From: Prorocentrum cordatum
Taxonomy: Eukaryota; Sar; Dinophyceae; Prorocentrales; Prorocentraceae
Direction: 5' to 3'
DNA: 64,000 nt
Assembly: GCA_963575745.1 (NCBI GenBank)
Contig: CAUYUJ010018629.1
Location: 131,741 to 195,740 of the forward strand
The position numbers and the translations under genes are program-made. Below the pieces are notes generated by a model. The model was not told the DNA's origin, searched no databases, and saw only the letters and a list, made by a program, of their open reading frames with translations. This document shows positions 32,826 through 42,921 of the stretch, one piece after another (positions within the stretch are counted from its first letter, which is position 1; every line of letters begins with the position of its first letter).

Positions 32826-33455
32826 CTCCTCCCCCTCTGCCTCCTCCTCCTCCTCCTCCTCATCCTCCATTTTCCATCCTATTCCATCCTCCATCCTCCA
32901 TCCTCCTCCGCCTCCGCCTTCTCCTCCTCTTCCAAGGCCGCGAGACTTGCAGGCCAATTTCCCGAAGCGGGGCCCGCTGTGGCTCCCGCACTGCGGGCTC
33001 CCCTTGCTCGCGACTGGTCTCCCAGATGAACTTATCTCATGCCCGTCGACACGCTACGTGGTTTCACCGTTTTCTTCGTCATCTGCCCCACCATCGAGGG
33101 AAGGGTCACAAAGATCTTCTTATCCTCTTCCTCCTCCTCCTCCTCCTCCTCCCCATCTGCCTCCTCCTCCTCCCCCTCTGCCTCCTCCTCCTCTTCCTCC
33201 TCCTCTCCTCCACTCCCTCCTTCCTCCTCCTCCTCCTCCTCCTCCTCCTTCGCCGTCCCCCTCCTCCTCCTCCTCCTCCTCCTCCTCCTCCTCCTCCTCC
33301 TCCGCCTCCTCCTCCGCCTCCTCCTCCTCCTCCTCCTCCTCCTCCGCCTCCTCCTCCTCCGCCTCCTCCTCCTCCTCCTCCTCCTCCTCCTCCGCCTCCT
33401 CCTCCTCCGCCTCCTCCTCCTCCTCCTCCTCCTCCGCCTCCTCCTCCCCCGCGGT
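32826..33455. repeat. (TCC)n tracts around a short unique segment
   Basis: 32826-32925 and 33115-33455 are TCC/TCCGCC arrays. 32940-33110 is unique with no supported gene. Confidence 0.9.
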
Positions 33456-33639
33456 GCGTGTAGATATTCAGTTCCTCACTGCGCTGTACGCGTTGTCCCC
33501 TTGAATTGGGTCACTGTCCGCGGCTGGTGGCGCCCTCGAGCGTTGCCTCGCTCTCTCCTTTCCACAGGTCGGTGCCCTTTTGGCAGCTTCCTCGCTCGTC
33601 CCCTCTCGGCTGCCCCCCGAGGGGCCCCTGCCAGGTGGC

Positions 33640-33765
33640 GACATCCGAACCCTACCCCCACCAACCGTCGATTATCCTGAATCGATGGGGGGCGGGGGGT
33701 AGGGCTCGGATCTTGCCACGTGTTCGACCAAGTCCGAACCCTGCCCCCCGCCGCCCATCGCGTTA
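33640..33765. repeat. CCGAACCCTACCCC inverted/direct repeat
   Basis: TCCGAACCCTACCCCC at about 33650 faces GGGGGTAGGGCTCGGAT at about 33695 and recurs at 33730. A related inverted pair lies at 23515-23600. Confidence 0.6.
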
Positions 33766-33772
33766 CTGAAGG

Positions 33773-33929
33773 GGCCCAGGGACACACACAAATAGACAAA
33801 CACAAACAGAAGGATTCCCCATATTCTTTCCCCTATGTTCTGGGGTTCCGTCTCCCCCCCCCACTTCCCAGGTTTTCGCACATCTTCTGGGGAATCGACG
33901 CTGAATTGTGTCTGTGTGTTTGTTTCCCT
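33773..33929. mobile_element. Inverted-repeat element, family 5, copy 1
   Basis: Left GGGGCCCAGGGACACACA, centre with GATTCCCCATATT and CCCCCCCACTTCCCA, right TGGGGAATCGACG...GTGTCTGTGTGTTT. Other copies: 44570, 45718, 50305 (half), 51440 and 60043. Confidence 0.8.
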
Positions 33930-34050
33930 CCTCCTCCTCCTCCTCCTCCTCCTCCTCCTCCTTCTCCTCCTCCCCCCCCTCCTCCTCCTCCTCCTCCTCC
34001 TCCTCCTCCTCCGCCGTCCCCTCCTCCTCCTCCTCCGCCGTCCATCGCCG
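33927..34050. repeat. (TCC)n array
   Basis: TCC triplets directly abutting the family 5 copy. Confidence 0.95.
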
Positions 34051-34161
34051 ATCGGCGAGGGCAGGGCTCGGACCTCGCCGCCGACCCGAGCTCCTCGCTG
34101 GGCCCCCGGCGCTGCTCCAGCGGAGTCCGCCGCGTCGCCATGCGCGTGGCCGCGACGACAA

Positions 34162-34475
34162 AGCGCGCGCGCGCGTGTGCGCGTGTGCGTGTGCGTGCGC
34201 GTGCGCGTGCGCGTGTGCGTGTGCGTGTGCGTGTGTGTGTGTACTTGTGTGCTTGTGTGTGCTTGTATGTGTGTGTGTACTTGTGTGCTTGTGTGTGCTT
34301 GTATGTGTGTGTGTGTGTGTGTGCGTGCGTGTGCGAGTGTGTGTGTGTGTGTATGTGTGTGTGCGTGTGCGCGTGCGCGTGTGCGTGTGCGTGTGCGTGT
34401 GTGTGTGTGTGTACTTGTGTGCTTGTGTGCTTGTGTGTGTGTGTGCGTGCGTGTGCGAGTGTGTGTGTGTGTGCC
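34162..34475. repeat. (GT)n/(GC)n dinucleotide array
   Basis: GTGCGTGT, GTGTGTGT and ACTTGTGTGCTTGTGT patterns; includes a duplicated TGTACTTGTGTGCTTGTGTG. Confidence 0.95.
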
Positions 34476-34689
34476 GTTTTGCCGATCCGATCCACTAGTA
34501 CATGCCAGGTACCAACTGTACTCAGAAGCCCCGGTCTAATCGGAGCTCAGGGGTTCCAATGGCGAATCGCGCACGGAAATAAGAAAGAACTCTGCGCGCC
34601 GCGAAGGGGTTTTAACGGGTCGCCGCGAAGAGAGACCCCCCGCGGAAGGAAGAAAAGAAAGCCTGCCGGGGGGGCTGGGGGGTCCAGAC

Positions 34690-34920
34690 ATGAGTCAGGG
34701 TAATGATCTAATGGCCACCTGGCCGCCTGCTGCTGCACAACAAACCTCACTACCGGAGCATGGTTCGATCGAGCATCAGGCGAAGAACGAGGCTACGCGT
34801 TTCGCTCACATGGCTCGTCGGGCCAAGATGCCTACGGTTCGACGTCGAACGATGCTGTCGATGGGACCTGAGGAGGCGTGGAAGGCTGCACTGCGTAATC
34901 GTTGCTCCGGCCTCGTCTGA
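34690..34920 (+). CDS. Small ORF, 76 aa, hypothetical
   Basis: ATG to TGA, MSQGNDLMATWPPAAAQQTS..., basic and not derived from a simple repeat. No family, spliced leader or partner visible. May be chance. Confidence 0.2.
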   Translation: MSQGNDLMATWPPAAAQQTSLPEHGSIEHQAKNEATRFAHMARRAKMPTVRRRTMLSMGPEEAWKAALRNRCSGLV

Positions 34921-35006
34921 CAGCCGCGGCCGCCGCCATCGCTGCGAAGAAAAGCCGTTCGCCGCACCACCCCTCCCCGGCAAGACAGGGAGGCGGGGGC
35001 CTTCTC

Positions 35007-35054
35007 TTGCCCCGGCACACCGAGATGTTCGCGTCGCCCTTGATGTCGTCGACG
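35007..35054 (-). CDS. Candidate short exon
   Basis: After a CTCCTGCTCCAG acceptor the minus strand reads VDDIKGDANISVCRGK. A GT after ...NIS or a later site could be the donor. Family unknown. Confidence 0.3.
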
Positions 35055-35117
35055 CTGGAGCAGGAGATGGAGCCCCCTCCTAACGGGGCGGGGGGAGGGG
35101 AGTTCGGTGGCAACGCA

Positions 35118-35259
35118 TGGGAGCCTCTCATACCATCTTGCTCACTCGTGCGAATCGATGCAAGTCGACGCTAACCGACGCTAAATCGGCGCTATCTCAT
35201 CGACTCCCAGACGCCAATCGACGCTGGAGACTGACTTAAGAGGGTATACCAGGCTCCCA
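35118..35259. mobile_element. Inverted-repeat element, family 9 (GGGAGCCTC ends), copy 1
   Basis: Left TGGGAGCCTCTCAT and right AGGCTCCCATGA are complementary. The interior has CGAATCGATGC, repeated TCGACGCTAA and CATCGACTCCCAGACGC. A second member was the insertion site of the retrogene (49294-49492). Confidence 0.75.
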
Positions 35260-36770
35260 TGACTTGCTACCGAAGGGGAGGAGAGCGGAGAGAAGACCAG
35301 GGAGGGAGGAGAGGGGAGGGGAGCGACGGTGGGGGGAGAAAGGCGGAGGAAGAGGCAGTGAAGAAGGGAGGGGAGGGGAAGGCGCAATGACGAGTGGGAG
35401 AGCCGGGCGGGAGCGGGGGGGGGGGAGGAAGAGGGAGGAGGAAGAAGTGGCAAAGAAGAGGCAAAGAAGAGGAGAAGCACGGAGGAAGAAGAGGAGGCCC
35501 GGCAAAGAAGAAGGAGAGGAAGGCGCAAGGAGGAGGGGGAGAGGCGGACGGGAGCGCGGAGGGGAGGAAGAGGGAGGAGTTGCTCCCTCTCCCTGCCTCC
35601 TTGTCTTCCCTCCTCCCTCCTCTGTCGCCCTTGTGACCTCCTGCGCCCGGCCGTCCCTCCTCTTCTTGCTGCCTCCTCCCCTCGCTCCCCTCCCCCTCCT
35701 GCTCCCTTTCTGTGGGAGGGCGACGAAGACGGGGGAGGAGGGGTGAGCAGGACGGGGGGGAGGGAGGAGGAGACGAGTCGGGAGGAGGAGGAGGAGGAGG
35801 AGGAGGAGGAGGAGGAGGAGGAGAAAGAGGGGGTGGTGAGGGATGTGGGGAGGAGGGAGGTGAGGAAGAGGGTGATCATGGCCGGTCAAGGGCAGGGAGA
35901 GGAGGAGGGAGGGAGGGACGTGAGGTGGCGGATGAGGAGGAAGGATGATGGCTGGAGCATGAGGCAAGCAGCTCCAGCACCCGCCGGGATCTCGAATGCG
36001 ACGCCCGCCAGCTTGGACTTCAGCTGATCCTGGGCGAGGGGGAGTAGCGGTGTCGACCCGCGGAGACGCGACAGGTGCTACCCTGATACTGCCGAGATGC
36101 AGGCCCGGCGGTGGTCTGCCCCCCGCCCCCATCTCCTGCTCCTCCTCCTCCTCCTCCTACCACCTCCTCCACCTCCTGCTCCTCCCTCCTCTTCCTCTCC
36201 TGCTCCGCTCCTCTCCACTCCTCCTCCTACCTCCCCTCCTCCTGCACCTTCTTCCTCCTCCACCTCCCCTCCCCTCACCTCCTCCTCCACCACCTCCTCC
36301 TCCTCCACCCCCCTGCCACCTGTGCCTCCTCCTCCTCCTCCTTCCTCCTCCTCCTCCTCTTTCCTCTCCTCCAGTCTCTTCCTCTCCTCCCTCACCTCCT
36401 CTCCTACCCTCCCTCCTCCTCCTCACACCTCCTCCTCCTCCTCCCTCACCTCTCCCACCCCCCTCCTCCTCCTCCTCATCCTCCTCCTCCTCCACCTCCT
36501 CTCTCCTCCTCCTCCTCACCTCCTCCTCTCCTCCTCACTGCTCCTGCTCCTGCTCCTCTCCTCCTCCTCCAGCTCCTCCTCCTCCTCCTGTTTCCTCCTC
36601 CTCCTCCTCCTCCTCCTCCTCCTTCTCCTGCCTCTCCTCCCTCTCTTCCCTCTCCTCCCTCTCCTCCCTCTCCTCCTCCCTCTCCTCCCTCTCCTCCCTC
36701 TCCTCCTTCTGCTCCTCCTCCTGCTCCTCCTCCTCCTGCTCCTCCCCCATTCCTCTCCCTTATGAATAAC
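35260..36770. repeat. Purine tract then polypyrimidine tract
   Basis: 35270-35580 and 35700-35830 are G/A-rich; 36130-36760 is almost pure C/T (TCC, CCTCTCC). A short exon-like run between (35930-36030) is not supportable. Confidence 0.85.
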
Positions 36771-36879
36771 TCCTCCCTGTCGCACCCCGAGGCTGGTCGG
36801 GATGGCGGGTCGGGCGTTTCGCCTGAGACTTCCTTACCGCTTATGAACCTGAAGCTTGAACTGGCAACATTTTCACAGA

Positions 36880-37015
36880 TGGAGGGCGAGTTGCTTCCAA
36901 AATGTCGCTCTCGCCTTAGCGCCGCGTGCATTCGCCTCAAGCATTTGCGAGAGTCTCACGGGTTGAGGGCGGGCGGATTTCAAAATGTGGCTCTCGCCCT
37001 AGCGCCGCGCACTTG
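36880..37015 (+). repeat. Two-copy tandem repeat, about 84-bp period
   Basis: TTCCAAAATGTCGCTCTCGCCTTAGCGCCGCG (about 36894) and TTTCAAAATGTGGCTCTCGCCCTAGCGCCGCG (about 36976). Distantly related to R17. Confidence 0.7.
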
Positions 37016-37274
37016 GTTTGTTGTAGGAAAATCCAAGTAGTTTCGCGGATTATCATGGTTAACCTTCCAGAAATGTTTCCGCGCGATTCAGGGTTCCCCA
37101 GGCCCAGGAGTGGTGTTCTGGCACGATTCAGGATCGTCAAGACGCAACATTCGGGTTGACTCGTAGCGTTGAAGTCCTGAGAATGGTGTGTTGACATGAT
37201 TCAGGATTTTCACACGGTTGACTCCAAAAGGGGCACGTCCCTCAGTGGAAGTGAATCCTTGTAATTACGGGCCT

Positions 37275-37395
37275 ATGTAGAGGGAGCTTGGAGGGAGGGT
37301 GCATCCCAACATCGTTGATGAATCTTGTGTTTACACTGGTCTTCCTCCTCCTCCTCCTCCTCCTCCTCTTCCTCCTCCTCACCCTCCTCCCTCTC
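37275..37395. repeat. Repeat leading into a TCC array
   Basis: GAGGGAGCTTGGAGGGAGGG...TGTTTACACTGGTC(TTCC)... matches the complement of 61014-61095; the junction phrase also occurs at 6612. Confidence 0.7.
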
Positions 37396-38041
37396 CTCCC
37401 TCTCGCCGAGTCTGGAGTCAAAACTGTGTACAATTTTGTCGCCAGGGGCGGAAACGCGAACTGTTTTTTCCGCCCCCGCCCCGCACTCATGCAAGGAACA
37501 GGCCCGTCCATCAGAGGGCCCAACAGGGCCCCTGGGTCAGCACGCATGCCGTGTGGTGCGTGAGGCACAGCATGCCGGGGCGCAAAGCCACCCAATTCGT
37601 CCGTCACGGAGTCGGCTCGCCGACGTAGGACTGACTGACAGAGAAGCGAGCTCAGAGCGTGGAGCGATGAGAGCGACTGGGAGGCCGGTGCGTCATTCGC
37701 CAATCTCCCCCGGGACTTGGTTCCCAGGTGGAGCGCCCCCACCCCTTGGGTTCCGCTTTCCGTTGCGAGCGCTCACCACTTTGGCTCAAGATCCGAGGAA
37801 AAACATCCTTTCCTCCTCCGCCCCAATGAATGAAGCTCCGCCTCCACCACAGCGTCGGCCTCGGAACCACCGTAACGGGAGAAGCACCGCCTCTCGGGAT
37901 AGATTCTAGGATGCGCGTCTGATCTCGATCCAGCCTCTCGAGGGAGAAGGACATGGAGTCTGTGGCCCCTTGTGAAGATGGGGAAGATGAGGCTTGTCCG
38001 TGGCTCAACACTTGCATCGCATGTACCTTGCGAGTGTAGTC
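37396..38041. other. Unassigned sequence with possible spliced-leader relic
   Basis: CCACTTTGGCTCAAG at 37776-37790 matches the last 15 nt of the dinoflagellate spliced leader at 14 positions. The following ATG (37825) opens only a short frame. A minus-strand frame at 37480-37610 (DELGGFAPRHAVPHAPHG...) is protein-like but unsupported. Confidence 0.35.
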
Positions 38042-38200
38042 TTAAGTCGGGCGTGTCCCCCTACAGGCGGATTTGGGGCGACCAAACACATACTCAAAAC
38101 ATACCCCCCCAAATACCCCAAAATAGTCCAAATATCGTCCCCTTACTATTTTGTTTTACTATTTCTGAATATTCCCTCTGTAGAGGGACACGCCCGACTG
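38042..38200. mobile_element. MITE family 2, copy 3
   Basis: AAGTCGGGCGTGTCCCCCTA at the left and TGTAGAGGGACACGCCCGACT at the right; AT-rich middle. Confidence 0.88.
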
Positions 38201-38339
38201 AAGGCTTGTCAGAGGCTCAACACTTGCATCGCATGTACCTTGCGAGGGCAGTCGGAATGGGAGGGGAGACGGGGGTGGGGCATCGGCCACAGTTTAATGT
38301 CTTCGACGCAGGGGCAAGTCAGGCTGCGGGTACCCCGAC

Positions 38340-38670
38340 CCTCCTCCAGATTGAACAGCTCTCTCCATACGCTCCGAGGGGGGAGAAAAGCAGTGCTCAG
38401 GCCCCACTTCAGGACCGCCAGCAGGGCAGGCGTGAGGACTGCGGCGACACTAACCAGGCGCATCTCCTGGATCAGGGTGGCGCGTCCCAGGCCCGGCAGT
38501 TTGCCTGGTGTCCGACTGCTGCTTCTCGGCAGTCCCTGGAGACGCCCAAGCCCAGCGGCAAAACCAGACCACTCCCGCCTGACCTCGTGGCGCCAGCTCC
38601 CAGGAGGCCGAGCGCATCTCCTGGACCCACTTCGTCATGCTCTTCTCCTCGTACGTCCCGGCCTGCCGCG
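38340..38670 (-). CDS. Two-exon candidate gene fragment
   Basis: Minus strand: exon about 38670-38584 (...TYEEKSMTKWVQEMRSASWE...) ends at a GAG|GTCAGG donor. A 48-nt GT...AG gap follows. Exon 38535-38340 reads GLPRSSSRTPG...LIQEMRLVSVAAVLTPALLA... with a hydrophobic stretch and ends RELFNLEE at a GT donor. VQEMR in one and IQEMR in the other suggest an old internal duplication. Flanked on both sides by MITE family 2 copies. Function unknown. Confidence 0.35.
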
Positions 38671-38747
38671 GGGGAGCGCGGCGTGCAGCGCCCGGCGGCG
38701 CCGTGTTGCGCCGCGGTGCCGGGCCCCGTGCTCCCCTGGGGTCACAC

Positions 38748-38947
38748 TTAAGTCGGGCGTGTCCCCCTACAGGGGTAGTTTCGACGAAAAATAACAAATA
38801 CCCCCAAAATAGCCCGAGAAAATGTCAAGAAGTACTCAAAAAAATAGTCCCTGGGCTATGTTTGGACGATTCTCTGATTCTTTTTGGGGGGTACGTCTTA
38901 TTTTTCGTCGAAGATCCCCCCTGTAATTAGGGGGACAGGCCCGACTT
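38748..38947. mobile_element. MITE family 2, copy 4 with internal hairpin
   Basis: Family ends plus a second pair of arms TTTCGACGAAAAATAA / TTATTTTTCGTCGAA. About 200 bp. Confidence 0.88.
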
Positions 38948-38999
38948 GGGGTCCCACTCAACTTCGCGCCCCGCGCCCCGCGCTGCCGCGCGACGCGAG

Positions 39000-39552
39000 G
39001 CTCTCTTCGCCCCCCGTCTGCTCGCCGCGGGCAGGAGGGCGGCTCTCCGGCCCAGGCCGATGTCACAGCGCCCCACGGGGGGTGGCCTCCGGCACCGCGT
39101 CGCGCGCGGCTTCCAGGCCAGGAGTGCACCCCTCGGTCCGAAGGAGTGGATCGACGCAGGAGGCAGGAAGGGCGGTGTAGAAGCAGATTGGGCTTCCGCC
39201 CGCCCTCTGAGGAGGAGGAGGGAAGAAGGACAAGCACTCGATGATTGAAGCAGGAAGACGCCTAAAGTACATTGCGGCTTGGTCAACGCTTTCTTCTTGT
39301 TTCGACATTGGGCGGAAGGGGGGGAGGGAGGGGAGGGGTCTGGCTCCGGACCTCTGCTTAATGCGACTGTTTGCAACAGTGGGTCCTAAGGGGGGGAGAC
39401 TCCACCTGCTTGAAGCAGGCGCCCAAAACAGCCAAGACCTACTCCATGAGTGGGGGGGAAGGGGGGGTGCGAGGGCCCGCGCCGATCGGCAAAACAGCGA
39501 ATGAGAAAACGACGACTTGGGCATCCCAGAACCACTGCTTTCAACGACCAGC
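39000..39552. other. Unassigned sequence
   Basis: GC-rich at 38955-39080, then mixed sequence. No supported gene. Confidence 0.4.
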
Positions 39553-39660
39553 ATGGCACCGTGCCCGACTGGTCTGCTCCTGCCCTCCCTGCTCCTGCCG
39601 CTGCTGCCCAGGGAGGCTGCGGCCCAAAGCCTGCAGCAGCGCGGGGCTTGCCGAGCACGG
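39553..39660 (+). CDS. Candidate first exon with signal peptide
   Basis: ATG at 39553 opens MAPCPTGLLLPSLLLPLLPR..., a hydrophobic leucine-rich core then EAAAQSLQQRG, as in a secreted or membrane protein start. A CCCAG at 39526-39530 could be a trans-splice acceptor. The 3' end is unknown; a MITE begins at 39700. Confidence 0.3.
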
Positions 39661-39699
39661 CTCCGAGGGGCGGGTGGCTTCTCGCGAGCGGCGAGCATA

Positions 39700-39871
39700 C
39701 AGTCGGCCCGTATCACAAGGATGCGCGATGAGGACGCAAGGGCCTTGGACGCCCCTGTCGAAGCTTCTCGAGCGGGGCGCGACCAACGGGAGTGGCGAAG
39801 GATGGACCGAGGAGGCAAGGATGCAGGGTACCCCTGGGAAGTTGTCCCATTCTTACTATGCGGGCTTACTG
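39700..39871. mobile_element. MITE family 3, copy 4
   Basis: 172 bp with TA on both sides; CAGTCGGCCCGTAT and complement ATGCGGGCTTACTG ends. Confidence 0.88.
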
Positions 39872-40012
39872 TATCCGTATCCGCGCCCTCGCGGTCTCGA
39901 TTCTGGGGCGCGATCCAGCGGATACGCGATCGGCATCCCGAAAAAGCGCACCGTATTCGCAGGATCGCGACCCAGCGGCCTGGCCTGCGAGGCCGCGGAT
40001 ACGGATGTGTTT
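39872..40012. repeat. Inverted-repeat element with ATCCGTATCCGCG ends
   Basis: GTATCCGTATCCGCG (39871-) faces CGCGGATACGGATGT (to about 40012). Abuts MITE family 3 copy 4. Confidence 0.75.
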
Positions 40013-40189
40013 CGCCCACGAATCTAATATCGCCTGTAAGCTGCTTGGGGTCTCTCTAACGTTTGACATGATCGCATGATCCGCCGCTCCAGAAGTAACT
40101 CCTCAACGCGGAACCCTGCGGAGGGGAGACGAGGACGAGGAGAAAGGAGAGGGACGGGAAGGGGAGCGAGGGGAGGCAGGAGCGAGAGA

Positions 40190-40255
40190 GCGAGAGAGAG
40201 AGCGAGGGAGCAAGAGATGGATAAAGAGAGAGAGAGAGAGAGAGAAAGAAAGAGA
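40190..40255. repeat. (GA)n tract
   Basis: GAGAGAGCGAGAGAG and AAAGAGAGAGAG runs. Confidence 0.9.
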
Positions 40256-40372
40256 GACATCGAGACGGAGGGAGCAGGCGGGAAACCAGCAGGAAACGAG
40301 GAGCACGAGGCCCGAGAGAGCACGGGGCCCCCGCTCGGCCCGCGCGGGGCGGCGCCGAGAGCCCCTGCCCGC

Positions 40373-40513
40373 TCAGCCCAGGGCGAAGTACGCGGCCAGC
40401 GCGCGCGTGAGCCCCGGCCGCTCCGGCGCCTCGGCGGCGCCGGCGCCGCCCGGCTCGGCCGCGGCCCCGGCACGCTCCAGCGCTTCCCGCGCCCCCGCGG
40501 GCGCCAGCGAGGC
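40373..40513 (-). CDS. Candidate terminal exon
   Basis: A CCCCAG acceptor followed by ASLAPAGAREALERAGAAAE..., ending ...LTRALAAYFALG and TGA at 40373-40375. GC3 is high. Hairpin copy F lies only 6 bp upstream in minus sense, so the intron feeding this exon ends just after the hairpin. Could belong with the membrane-like exon at 42489-42711 on the same strand. Confidence 0.4.
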   Translation of the reverse strand, partial: ASLAPAGAREALERAGAAAEPGGAGAAEAPERPGLTRALAAYFALG

Positions 40514-40519
40514 CTGGGG

Positions 40520-40649
40520 CTCGCCATCGCTTGGACGTCCATTCCCTGTGTCTTTTTCGGTCTCGTGCGTGGCTTTTTCGCCAAGTGGTCGAGGATGCTC
40601 CTCGATGGTCCTCGCCGAAGAAAAAATGCACACGTCCAAGCGATGCCGA
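40520..40649. mobile_element. Hairpin element, family 1, copy F with paired substitutions
   Basis: Full palindrome flanked by GGGG runs. The left arm reads CATCGCTTGGACGT and the right arm ACGTCCAAGCGATG: both differ from the family at the same pair, keeping the arms complementary. Confidence 0.9.
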
Positions 40650-40657
40650 GGGGGTCG

Positions 40658-40815
40658 GGTCGGGCGTGTCCCCCTGCAGGCGGGTTTTCGACAGGAAATC
40701 AAGAATGGTCAAAGAGTGCCCCAGAAGGGTCAAGAAATAGTGGAAAAGTGGTCCCCAATGTATTTTTTTGGATTAGTTGGGGATGTTCCTCCTGTAGAGG
40801 GACAGGCCCGACTTA
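40658..40815. mobile_element. MITE family 2, copy 5
   Basis: TCGGGCGTGTCCCCCTGCAG ... CCTGTAGAGGGACAGGCCCGA; directly follows hairpin copy F. Confidence 0.88.
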
Positions 40816-41124
40816 AGCCTGGGGGGGGTGGCAGAGGGTACCACCAAGACGAGGTGTGTTTTTCGGGCGGGTGGCAACGGGGGGGTGACCCAACTGGGGG
40901 GTGAAGAGAAGGCCCCTACAGAAGCCGCTCAGGGCCCCTTTTGGAGCCAGGGGCCCTAAAGGGCCCCTTCAGGGGAATTTTCTTCACCCCCATTTGGGTC
41001 ACCCCCCATTGCCACCAGGGGTGTGTGCTTTGGCCACAGAGGGTACCAACACCACAAGGGAGCCATAAGGCACTGAGACGAAGCCAGGACCGAGACACGA
41101 TTGGGCGGGACAAGCCGAGACCTG
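40816..41124. repeat. Short inverted repeat around 40880-41005
   Basis: GGTGACCCAACTGGGG faces CCCATTTGGGTCACC and the arms continue through GTGAAGA/TCTTCAC and AAGGGGC motifs; about 120 bp. Remainder unassigned. Confidence 0.6.
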
Positions 41125-41350
41125 GCCGTCCTGGAGGATGTGTCGGGCGCCGCGGCCAAAGGGCTCCGGAATGCTCTGAGAGCATTCCGGAACCCTCTGC
41201 AACGATTTGTCCTGAGTCTGGGCCCGCCCGATAATGCCTGGCACCGATACTGCTACTCCCGTGGGCCTCTCCCGTGGTGAGTTCTGACCAGAATTTCGAG
41301 GCGAAGCCAGCCGTGGCGACAAGGGCCGCCCAGGAGGCCCCACACTCCGA
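41125..41350. repeat. Dispersed repeat pair with 43440-43570 and 43987-44100
   Basis: TCCTGGAGGATGTGTCGGGC...GGGCCCGCCCG matches 43451-43560. The following CACCGATACTGCTACTCC...GAATTTCGAGGCGAAGCC matches 43987-44055 and 11110-11170. Confidence 0.75.
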
Positions 41351-42344
41351 AAACGAGGAACGAGTAGCGTATGCATCGGTACGGCAAGTTCGTGTCGTCA
41401 CGACACTGGCGCTTGGTTCTGTCACCGCGTTGTTTGTTCAAACTTGCACGATCGGCGGATTTCCGATCGCCAGATCGTTTACTATTGGCTGACTGCCTGG
41501 GACGACAGGAGCAGGAGCAAAATTGCCGGCAGTAGGGCCGGCTGACTCGTCCATCTGCGTCTCTGCCTCAGCACGACGTTTGCTCTCTGGACTGAGCGCC
41601 TGTTTGACCTCGTTGATCCTTACCGTCAGACGTCGTGCCTGCTCACCCCGATCTGGGCCATCGGAGGCGTTCCACCTTGAACGCTCGCAGCGGGGTCGCA
41701 GCCGCGCCGACAGGGACACGAACCTGCCGCACCTCGGCGGCGAGCCCCGGGGGGGAAGCGACAGGGGGCGGACCTCCTCAGAAGGCTTTTGGGGGCTCGG
41801 GCCCCTCGAGAAGTGCTCCCAAACCTGGCCCGAAATCTCATGAAGAAACCCCTCAGACGGCCCGGGGGCTTCTGAGAAGCCGCGTCGCTTTCTGAACAGG
41901 CCTGCCCCCTCACTTCCCTCCTGGGCTCGCGGCCGAAAACCTTTGATTTCTCCGCCTCCGGCTCCTCTTCCGCCTCCTCCTCCCCCTCCTCCTCTTCCTT
42001 CTGCTCCTTCTTGACGTTGGTCATATTGCGAGGCTTGCAGCGTTCCCCTCCTCATCATCCTCGCCCTCCTCCTCGTCCGTCTTTGTCCTCCTCCTCCTCC
42101 TCCTCCTCCTCCTCTTGAGCAGGGACCGTCCCGGCATTTCTATAGGCCGACCACGAGATGTTCTTAGAACCCAGAAATGTTCTAAGAACAAAAACAATGT
42201 TGTTAGAACATAAACCCGACGTGTTCAAACAAGACAGTCCCAGCCAGAAAGGTTCTAGAACATTTCGTGCAGACCACGAAAGGTTCCTAGAACACTGTTT
42301 GGTAGGCCTCTAGGCCCTAGGCACGCCAGAACGCTTCGCCACTG
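41351..42344. other. Unassigned sequence with repeats
   Basis: 41780-41935 is a TTCTGAGAAGC palindromic block like 2835-2990. 42150-42300 has repeated TTCTAGAACA/TGTTCTTAGAAC palindromes. No gene supported. Confidence 0.5.
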
Positions 42345-42482
42345 CTTCCTCCTCCTCCTCCTCCTCCTCCTCCTCCTCCTCCGCGTCTCCCTCCTCCTCC
42401 TCCTCCTCCTCCTCCTCCGCGTCTCCCTCCTCCTCCTCCTCCTCCTCCTCCTTCTCCTCCTCCTCCTCCTCCTCCTCCCTCT
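42345..42482. repeat. (TCC)n array with CGTCTCC interruptions
   Basis: TCC triplets interrupted by CGCGTCTC at two places. Confidence 0.95.
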
Positions 42483-42488
42483 GAAGAC

Positions 42489-42711
42489 CAGCGCCGCCAG
42501 GGCGCCCGGCGCGCACGCGGGCAGCGAAGCCGCGCGCGCCGCGCCCTGCGCCGCCGCGCGCAGGTCGCGGCCGGCGCCGCCCACCACGGCCAGGCCCAGC
42601 AGCCAGAAGTGCAGCCAGTGCCCCGCCGCCAGGCCGGCGGCCGCGCAGCGCCCCAGCAACGAGAGCACCTCGCGGCCGCGCGCCACGGGTGGCCCCAGGC
42701 AGGAGGGACCT
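42489..42711 (-). CDS. Candidate membrane-protein exon
   Basis: CACCAG acceptor, then in the best GC3 frame ...VARGREVLSLLGRCAAAGLA..., a hydrophobic stretch rich in W, H and F (LHFWLLGLAVVGG), and ACAPGALAAL up to a CTG|GTCTTC donor. Probably one or two membrane segments. Family unknown. A TCC array follows as intron. Confidence 0.4.
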
Positions 42712-42752
42712 CTGGTGCGCGGCGTTCGCAGGGGAAGGAACACCGGCACGTA

Positions 42753-42921
42753 CCCATAAACGTTGGGAGGTGCGCGCGGATTGCTTGGATCCGCGCTGGT
42801 CACCCTGTCTGACGCGCGGAGCGCGCCAGGGGCGGCGCGGGGGGCGCCGCTGGGGGGGGGGGGGGGGCCAGCGCCGATCCAAGAAATCCGCGCGGAGCGC
42901 CAACAGCTTATGTTCATGGCG
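42753..42921. mobile_element. Inverted-repeat element, family 6, copy 1
   Basis: ATAAACGTTGGGAGGTGCGCGCGGATT...GGATCCGCGCTGG faces CCAGCGCCGATCC...AATCCGCGCGGAG...TTATGTTCATG. A member forms the SET gene intron at 59518-59716. Others: 45147 and 51315. Confidence 0.8.
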
